Under the pieces are notes generated by a model. That model did not search any database, was not told the DNA's origin, and saw nothing but the letters and a program-made list of their open reading frames with translations. Both the position numbers and the translations under genes were made by a program. Of a stretch of 64,000 nucleotides of DNA, positions 56,762 to 64,000 are shown piece after piece. Each line of letters starts with the position of its first letter. Position 1 is the stretch's first letter. Origin of the DNA: Hedera helix (lineage: Eukaryota > Streptophyta > Magnoliopsida > Apiales > Araliaceae); contig OX359286.1 in NCBI GenBank assembly GCA_947179155.2, positions 13,202,913 to 13,266,912 of the forward strand, read 5' to 3'.

Positions 56762-57382
56762 ATGGCATCTGGAAATCAGGAGGTTAACTATGAAATTACC
56801 GAAACAAATGTAGCTGCAAAACAAGAGGCGACGAATAATCTTCTTACAAACTCAAAGTTGAATCATTTGCCTAAGGCAAAAATTATGCGTGTTCTATCCA
56901 GTAAGGATGAAGGTGAAAGCTCTGCTACAGTCGTTCCAGATCCATTCTTAGAAGCAATTAAAGGAAGTAACGAACTTGCGGAAATTATTGCCTTTAATTT
57001 ACTCACTAATTGGGAGAGTGATATCACCTGGTTATGCTCTATAACAAAGGATCAGAATATATGGACTTTTCATATTAGTCTTTGGGATTTATGGTGTTCC
57101 AGCTATGATTTTCAAGATTATTTAAAAATGATATTTCTATACTTTTGGGCGTTACAATTTAGAGGAATTCAGGTTAAGTTAGTCACTATCGTGGAAACTG
57201 CAGTCTATCGAAAATACTATTTTAATGAAAATCATTGGTACCTTACTACTGATGAAGTTGATGAACCCGAGAAACAGTTTGCTAGAAAATTATTCAGTGG
57301 TATTCCCATAGTTGAAATACGTGAAGATCCGAATGAAGTATTCGGGATTCGATTTGACAATAACAGTCAAGAAACCGAATGA
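56762..57382 (+). CDS. Unrecognised 206-aa ORF in the gag position of gypsy-2
   Basis: Open from ATG (ATTATGGCATCTGG) to TGA, sense strand, ~200 bp after the primer site. The N-terminal third is polar (MASGNQEVNYEITETNV). The middle is aromatic and W-rich (LLTNWESDITWLCSITKDQN, FHISLWDLWCSSYDF, FLYFWALQFRGI). The C-terminal third is acidic. No capsid motif, zinc knuckle or protease is seen, and the length is half that of a normal gag. It overlaps the protease frame by ~70 bp in another frame. It could be a captured host fragment or a very diverged gag. Since the copy is young, the ORF may simply not have had time to decay. Confidence 0.6.
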   Translation: MASGNQEVNYEITETNVAAKQEATNNLLTNSKLNHLPKAKIMRVLSSKDEGESSATVVPDPFLEAIKGSNELAEIIAFNLLTNWESDITWLCSITKDQNIWTFHISLWDLWCSSYDFQDYLKMIFLYFWALQFRGIQVKLVTIVETAVYRKYYFNENHWYLTTDEVDEPEKQFARKLFSGIPIVEIREDPNEVFGIRFDNNSQETE

Positions 57383-58016
57383 GGTGATAACCGGTAAGCT
57401 ATTCATAAATTCTCGTGAAGTCTATGCCATATTAGATACTGGCTCTATCCACTCTTTTATCTCACCTATATGTACTCAACGTTTAAATTTGACTATTGAA
57501 AACTTAAATCTTGTCTTATCAGTTGAAACCTCATTGGGAGAAATACCTATTACATTTACTATCTATAAATCTTGCCTAGTTCAAATCAACAACCTCACAT
57601 TACCTGTTGACCTTATTTCTTTGGACATGCGTGAATTTGATGTGATTTTAGGAATTGATTGGTTGACTACCCATCATGCTAAAATTGATTGTTTTCATAA
57701 GATTATTAGTTTTCATATTCCTAATCAACCTGTCATGCAAATTCAAGCAACTAAACCATTGAAATCTATAACTGTTATTTCTAGCCATAAAACCATTCGT
57801 TTATTGAAAAACGGATGTCAAGCCTTTTTAGCTCATGTCACTGATTTGAACAAAAACACGTCAAACTTGAATGATATTCCCATTGTTAATGAGTTTCCTG
57901 ACGTTTTTTCTGAGGAACTTTCTGGCTTACCCCAAACCGTGAAATTGATTTTTATATTGATCTTGAACCCGGTACCAAGCCCATTTCCAAAGCTCCCTAC
58001 CGAATGGCTCTCATAG
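57312..58016 (+). pseudogene. Gypsy-2 aspartic protease and start of RT
   Basis: Protease: AILDTGSIHSFIS with D42-T43-G44, and FDVILGIDWLTTHHAKID at ~109-126. FPDVFSEELSGLP (195-207) is the RT entry. After it a one-base frame change near 57935 diverts the reading; the correct frame continues as REIDFYIDLEPG...KAPYRMALIERQEL to about 58036. The first ~20 residues of this reading lie over the preceding ORF and are probably not the true start. As it stands the frame cannot join protease to RNase H. Confidence 0.85.
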
Positions 58017-58036
58017 AACGCCAAGAGTTAAAAGTT

Positions 58037-60125
58037 TAATTATTAGATATCGGTATCATTCGTTCTAGTACAAAACTTATATCGAGCGAGGAATGCGAGA
58101 AGAGTTTTCAAGAACTCAAGAGGAGACTTGTTTCAGCTCCTGTTCTGACCATACCATCAGGATCAGGAGAATTTGTTATCTACAGCGATGCTTCTGGCAA
58201 ACGTCTAGGCTGTGTCCTTATGCAACATGGAAAGGTTATAGCCTATGCCTCTCGACAACTCAAAGATTATGAGAAAAATTATCCTACTCATGATCTAGAG
58301 TTGGCAGCAGTCGTTTTCGCGTTGAAGATCTGGAGACACTACTTGTACGGAGAAAAAGTGGATATCTATACGGATCATAAAAGTCTCAAGTATTTCTTCA
58401 CCCAGAAGGAACTCAACATGCGACAACGACGTTGGCTTGAGCTGTTGAAGGATTATGACCACACAATCCAGTATCACCCGGGAAAGGCGAACGTTGTAGC
58501 TGACGCTTTGAGCAGAAAATCTTATGCAAGTACAAGTGCACTGCTGACAACACAAAAGTGTATTTTGTACGACTTGCAAAAGATGAAGATAGAGCTAAAG
58601 ACATCAGGGACCCACTCGAAGATTGCTTACGTGCGAGTAGAACCAACTTTAATCGATAAAATTAAAGCTGCTCAAGCTACCGATCCGGAACTGATAAACA
58701 TGATAAAGAAAGTACAAGAAGGTGTCATTCCCGAAGCAAGAATCGACGAGAAAGGAATACTTCGAGTCAACTCTCGACTCTGTGTTCCTAACGATCCTGA
58801 ATTAAAGCATAAAATCATGATGGAGGCACACAACACGCCGTTTGCAATCCACCCAGGAGGTACCAAGATGTATCGAGATCTTCGACATACATTTTGGTGG
58901 AACAATATGAAAAGAGAGATTGCGGAGTTTATCTCAAGGTGCCTAACTTGTCAACGTGTCAAGGCAGAACATCAAGTTCCTAAAGGTCCATTACAATCAC
59001 TTGAAGTTCCCGAATGGAAGTGGGAACACATCAATATGGACTTCGTGACGGGTCTTCCAAAAGTTTCTCAAGGCTTAGATGCAATTTGGGTGATCGTAGA
59101 TAGATTGACCAAATCTGCTCATTTCTTGCCTATACGAGAAAACTTTTCACTTGAACGTCTTGCCGGTATGTACATAAATGAGATCGTGAGATTGCATGGC
59201 ATGCCAGTTTCCATAGTTTCTGATCGAGATCCTAGATTCACTTCACGCTTTTGGACCAGTCTACAAAAAGCTATGGGCACTGAACTATGTTTTAGTTCTG
59301 CATATCATCCTCAAACGGACGGACAATCGGAAAGGACGATCCAGACCCTCGAAGATCTTTTGAGACTTTGTGTATTAGACTTCAAAGGAAGTTGGGATAA
59401 GTACTTGCCGTTGGTGGAATTTTCTTACAACAACAGTTACCAAGCAAGCATAGGCATGGCTCCATTCGAGGCATTGTATGGAAGGAAGTGTCGCTCTCCA
59501 ATATGTTGGAATGAGGTAGGAGAAGCAAAATTGTTGGGACCCGAGTTGGTACGCTTGACGACCGAAAAGATCCAAATGATCCGACAACGAATACAGACCG
59601 CACAAAAACGACAAAAGAGTTATGCTGATCTTCATCGGAGAGACGAAAGTTTCAACGTCGGAGATCATGTATTCTTACGTGTTTCTCCATGGAAAGGGGT
59701 TACGAGATTCGGAAAGAGAGGAAAGCTCAACCCTCGATTTATTGGCCCATTTGAAATCCTCGATCGAATAGGAATCGTAGCCTACAGACTAGCCCTACCA
59801 CCAAGTATGTCTCGCATCCATAACGTATTTCACATATCTATGTTACGTAAATATGTGAAGGACCCAAACCACGTCATTGAGTTAGAACCAGGCGTTATAG
59901 CAGAAGATTTAACATACGAGGAGGTACCTGTTAAGATCCTGGATAAGAAGGAGCAGATCCTACGCTCAAAGGTTATATCTCAAGTTAAGGTTTTATGAAG
60001 GAACCAAGATACTGAGGAAATGACCTGGGAGCTAGAATCTGAGATGAAATCTAAGTATCCTTACCTCTTCGATATGTCAGGTACGTCAATTTCGGGGACG
60101 AAATTTCATAAGGAGGGGAGGTTGT
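58037..60125 (+). CDS. pol: Gypsy-2 RNase H-integrase, RT core deleted
   Basis: LLDIGIIRSST (near 58045) is followed by EECEKSFQELKRRL (near 58090): about 0.7 kb present in gypsy-1, with all RT catalytic motifs, is missing. From there one frame is open to TGA 59996; counting from ATG 58220 it has 592 codons. RNase H: IYSDASGKRLGCVL, LELAAVVFALKIW (E28), YTDHKSLKYFF. Integrase: H204, H211, C241, C244; D274, D335, E371; a GPF module (PRFIGPFEIL, ~506-514). The TGA replaces the W of VKVLWRN. Behind it the chromodomain-like tail (MTWELESEM) stays open to a TAA at 60125 inside the LTR. Integrase could be functional if expressed. Confidence 0.9.
60110..60122 (+). promoter_or_regulatory. Polypurine tract of gypsy-2
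   Basis: AAGGAGGGGAGGT directly before TGTAAGACC, after the pol-end motif TTTCGGGGACGAAATTTC. Confidence 0.9.
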
Positions 60126-62995
60126 AAGACCCCGAATTTTATGAAATACAAAATTTAATTTTTCTTCATATATATTTTTTTTGAAACAGTAAGTGGTTAA
60201 ATTAACAAAATTGAAAGTTAAGGATGTTATGTGCAAATTTTATTTTGTCGGACAATATTCGCTTTGTCGGGGAATATTCGTTTGGTCGGGGAATATTCGT
60301 GCCGTACGACGGCGCCGAAATAATAAATTATTGGTGGACCCCACAACGAAATATTTGTCGGATATAGAAAACGACAGAAGTAACCTTTTTAAATAAAAAT
60401 AGTCAACGGAACTGTTAAAATACCGGTGATAAAAGAATAGTAGCATACGGTAGTTTATGGTATTTTCTGTAGCACACGGTACTCTACAGTAACACACGGT
60501 ATTGCATAGTGTCTCATATTATTGGTCTGATAATTGACACCGTAACTGTTACGCATCATTTCATCGATAATTGTCACTGCATAATATTTTATATTATCAA
60601 TTCAATAATTGTTGTTACACAGTATTTTGCATTATTGAATCAATAATTGTCATTACACAGTAACGTATGCTTTATTTTACATTATTGTTATCTCTATTAT
60701 GATGTTATTTAAACAGTTGTATTTCATTAATTTATTGACTTGATATCTAAGAGCTAACTATACTGTATTTATAACAATTAGTCATAATAATTGAATTGAT
60801 AAAGTTATTTGTTTATAATATAAAGTTAGGTGATTATTAGGTGATATGAAATGAATGGTGTAGATTAAAGTGTGAATTATTGTTGAATAATTGAATTGAT
60901 TTGTTTATAATATAAAGTTAGGTGATTATTAGGTGATATGAAATGAATGGTGTAGATTAAAGTGTGAATTATTGTTGAATAATTAAATTGATTTGTTTAT
61001 AATATAAAGTTAGGTGATTATTAGGTGATATGAAATGAATGGTGTAGATTAAAGATAATATAATATTTGAAATGGATGGTGTAGATTAAAAGGTGATCTT
61101 TAAATGAATGGTTTAGATTAAATGAATGATAAGATTTTTGGCTATAAATAGAAGCCTTAACTTAAGGATTTTTCATAAACTTCCTTACTTGTTCTTTCTT
61201 TCTCTCTCTAAATACTTCTTGTGAAAGTTCTCTCTAAGTGTGCTTAAGTCATCTTGAGTATTTGTGAAGATCTATAAGTATACGTGTACTGTTCAAGTTA
61301 ATCAACCGCATTTAAATCAATATCCAGTCACGTGTTACGGTAAGGGATACCATCTTTTTCATCTTCCATTATTCAAACGTACTATGGTAAGGGATTATCA
61401 TTATTTGATTCTCGATAATAATATTGTTTCTTCCTTACTCATAAGACGTGCCTTTTATTTCCATGTATTAAATTGTGGGAATAACCTTACGGAGCGGATT
61501 GCCGCCTGTTGGTGAATAACCTTTCGTATTCATTCATTATTAATCTCTGAGAATAACCTTACGGAGCGGATTGCCGCCTGTTTGGTGAATAACTCTTTGT
61601 ACTCAAATTCTATTAAATTGTGGGAATAACCTTACGGAGCGGATTGCCGCCTGTTGGTGAATAACCTTTCGTATTCATTCATTATTAATCTCTGAGAATA
61701 ACCTTACGGAGCGGATTGCCGCCTGTTTGGTGAATAACTCTTTGTACTCAAATTCTATTAAATTGTGGGAATAACCTTACGGAGCGGATTGCCGCCTGTT
61801 GGTGAATAACCCTTTGTATTAATTTCCTTCACCTTTTGTTAATCAAACCTGCTACGGTAAGGGATATTATTTTCTTTCATACTCCTAAATCGAAATTTAT
61901 TATGGAACTATTGCTTCTATAATTCCTGAAAATATTATATGTTCCATAATAGTTGAACTTCATTATTTCAACTGAACCTTCCTATTTACGTGAACCTTTC
62001 TATTGAATTGTAACCGTTATTCTGAACTGTGGATCTTGAATTTCACTCCACATCATGTTGACAATTTGGACATTATTTGAATCTGTACAAAGTAAACTTC
62101 CGATACTTATTGTTATCCTATTTCTTCTGTTCATCATTTATATCATTCTAATCATCCAAAAATCAAGCTGTTGTGAATATCTGTGGTCGGGGGCACAGAT
62201 GTGATATATTTGTTGAACAGATGATAGGTTAAAGGCGATATAATAGGTTAAAGGCGATACATCTGTTCGGTGTCTTTTATGGCACGTGGTGAATGTTCTC
62301 TTTGGCCCGTAGTGCAAAGATGAACTGTTGTTTGGTATGATTATGACCAAAGGCTGAATCTGGTATAATCATGACCGTTGGTGTTATATTGAATGTCTTT
62401 GGCCCGTAGTGCAAAGATGAACTGTTGATCTGCATGATTATGATCAGGAACTGTGAATTTGTATTATCTTGACTAATGATATTTCAGATGATAAAAGTTG
62501 ATGATGTTTTTCCTAAAAAGAGAACCGAGTGGACATTATAGTCTGCATTATTCTTCTAATAGATTACTCATTCCGCTGCTATTATTGATCTGAACGTTGT
62601 TTAAGAATTTAACTGCAGTTTTTGATATAAACCTTGTAGTCTATTGTATTCTATCAAGAACTCAACTGTTGAAGACTAATGATAATTTATTCGTCATTAT
62701 CTTAGTCATGATATTCTTTACTGGGCTATTTGAGCTCACCCTTTCTTTTGTTCCATTGTTTTTCAACAGGAGATGAAAACATAACAGGGTCTAGCCGGGG
62801 AATGGAGTGAGGGTCCGAGGAATAGTTATCATAGTCTTCACGTTTTGTAAAATAGTGTGGCAATAATAGTGAAGACTTAGTTGTGTATTATTATACACTG
62901 TATTGTTGTACGTTGTGCTTTGTTGTAATAATTTTGTTGTAGTATTTTGACGACTCAAGTTTGGGCTGTGTGGGCCCAGATTTGGGGGCGTCACA
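60123..62995 (+). repeat. 3' LTR of gypsy-2
   Basis: Same length and, apart from about three bases, the same sequence as 53686-56558. The first two codons hold the TAA that ends the pol reading frame. Confidence 0.96.
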
Positions 62996-63485
62996 TCCGA
63001 ACTGTTTGTGTGGGTCCAAGCTATTTGATTTGGCTAGACAAATGTTGAAAAATATTTTATGGAATCTATGAATTCTTAAGAGTTATGCCAAACCAAATTA
63101 TTTTTGTGCGAAATCTTGTACTAAGCCTAAGGTGAACAATTCCCTGTGAATAAGGAAGTTTTGGACATATGTTTCAACCCACTAATGCATATAGTCATTA
63201 TATAAGTAAAGACGTTGTGCACAACACAAACATACAAGAGGCAGATCACCTTGTGTACCAAAGGTTACTAGTCTTATGACTAGAAGACAGTTGAAATACT
63301 GGATAACCGACCCAAAAGTTCAAAAGTCTTTATAACCCCTCAGCATAATATGAAGAGTTTTTAAAGATTTTTATTATTCCGAAGTTTGGAGGGAGGTGTG
63401 AAAATTAGTGAAAATCTATCTTGATGATCACAAATAATAGAGGTGTAAATCAAAATTTCGCGGACGAAATTTTTATGAGGAAGAA
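62996..63485 (+). other. LARD-3 interior, right part
   Basis: Non-coding continuation of 53685: TTGGCTAGACAAATG (63030), GGTGAACAATTCCCTGTGAA (63141), AGATCACCTTGTGTAC (63243), AGTCTTTATAACCCCTCAGC (63329), and AAATTTCGCGGACGAAATTT (63453) before a polypurine run (AGGAAGAA, 63478). Confidence 0.82.
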
Positions 63486-63682
63486 TGTGACAACTCGTGT
63501 ATTTATGAGGATAGATATGAACCCTGTATGGGTGTTTTAGTAATTACGATTCCAATACAGAATCTTTATAGGGGGAGGGGGGGAGAATGTGACAATCCGA
63601 ATTTTTCAGGAATTATTTTAATAATATTAAATAAGAATTTAAAATATAAAATTCTTTTTATGAGACGAAACGGGATTGAATG

Positions 63683-63748
<66 letters not shown>

Positions 63749-64000
63749 GTTTTTAAATTGAGAAAGTTATTTTCTTTTAGTTAGTTAATGATGCAAAATT
63801 ATGTTAATATAATTAAATGTAACATATAATAGTATAATATTTAATATTATATCAAATGGATGTGAATTAAAAATATAGGACGAGGAACCAATATTTAATT
63901 AATAAATATTGGAATTAATATAATAAATTAAACAATATTTAATTTATGGTTGAATATATTAAATTAATAAATTTAATGCTTTAAATAAATTGCTTGAAAC
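63486..64000 (+). repeat. LARD-3 3' LTR start, with a second LTR-like start
   Basis: TGTGACAACTCGTGTATTT at 63486 follows a polypurine tract. 102 bp later GGGGGAGGGGGGGAGAA is followed by TGTGACAATCCGAATTT at 63588. Either a polypurine tract and LTR start were duplicated, or a second element abuts. The rest is AT-rich LTR running off the window, with (TA)n at 63687-63746. Confidence 0.65.
63687..63746. repeat. (TA)n microsatellite
   Basis: About 29 TA units. Confidence 0.97.

Larger units (their letters stand above)
53686..62995 (+). mobile_element. Gypsy-2: young Tekay/Del-like element, non-autonomous
   Basis: Two 2873-bp LTRs, perfect duplication TCCGA at 53681-53685 and 62996-63000, primer site and polypurine tract. 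By eye the LTRs differ at three positions (near 53915/60352, 54203/60640 and 55059/61496), about 0.1%. The interior is only 3.56 kb: an unrecognised ORF in place of gag, protease, an RT reduced to its first and last residues, then RNase H-integrase. Its recent movement must have used proteins from elsewhere. Confidence 0.95.

Noticed and set aside
56762..57382. Assignment of the gypsy-2 upstream ORF to a plant pararetrovirus protein
   Set aside because: No motif supports it; left as unrecognised.

Overview
This 64 kb window is plant nuclear DNA, almost certainly intergenic heterochromatin of an angiosperm, probably a dicot. I cannot name the species. I recognise no host gene. Everything I can classify is LTR retrotransposon: Ty3/gypsy chromoviruses with Tekay/Del-like pol motifs, an Athila-like remnant, a probable Ogre/Tat-like solo LTR, degenerate Ty1/copia copies, and three large non-coding elements of the LARD type (very long LTRs, about 2 kb of gene-free interior).

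Layout. 1-11003: an old, stop-ridden Tekay-like element (called gypsy-1 here) whose 5' LTR is cut by the window edge and whose 3' LTR lacks its last ~40 bp. It carries an extra open coiled-coil ORF upstream of gag. 11004-25632: LARD-1 and a fragment of a sister LTR. Its LTRs are ~4.5 kb, its interior is 2.2 kb without genes, and its 3' LTR carries a 499-bp tandem duplication, a 50-bp-arm palindrome and a nested 1.95-kb solo LTR. 25633-29160: 3' half of an Athila-like element. 29161-31471 and 37714-38437: poorly classified repeat DNA rich in TCGTAGAG hairpins, interrupted by LARD-2 on the minus strand (31472-37713). 38438-47736: minus-strand Ty1/copia wreck, split at 42233-46923 by a 4.7-kb solo LTR with a perfect GTTTC target duplication. 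47737-53085: three further truncated LTRs. 53086-64000: LARD-3, split by a very young Tekay-like element (gypsy-2, 53686-62995, target duplication TCCGA) whose two 2873-bp LTRs differ at about three positions by eye. Gypsy-2 lacks gag and the RT core but keeps an intact RNase H-integrase frame.

The most interesting signal is non-coding. (1) The three LARD interiors share an ordered set of short conserved boxes, including CTGATCACCTAGCGTAC framed by GTACG/CGTAC arms. Part of the set also occurs inside the LTRs of the coding element gypsy-1. LARD-2 LTRs also resemble gypsy-1 LTRs, which suggests an autonomous/non-autonomous partnership. (2) LTRs and UTRs of several unrelated lineages carry hairpin modules, either one GC-rich island or an AT-only array, and variant copies often change both arms so that pairing is kept. 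(3) Most stops in gypsy-1 are of the kind made by C-to-T change on one strand or the other, as expected for decay of methylated cytosine.

In order, LARD insertions and old gypsy/copia elements form the base, solo LTRs were formed within them, and gypsy-2 is the latest arrival. All coordinates and identities were read by eye; LTR ends supported by TG...CA plus PBS, PPT or a target duplication are the firmest.
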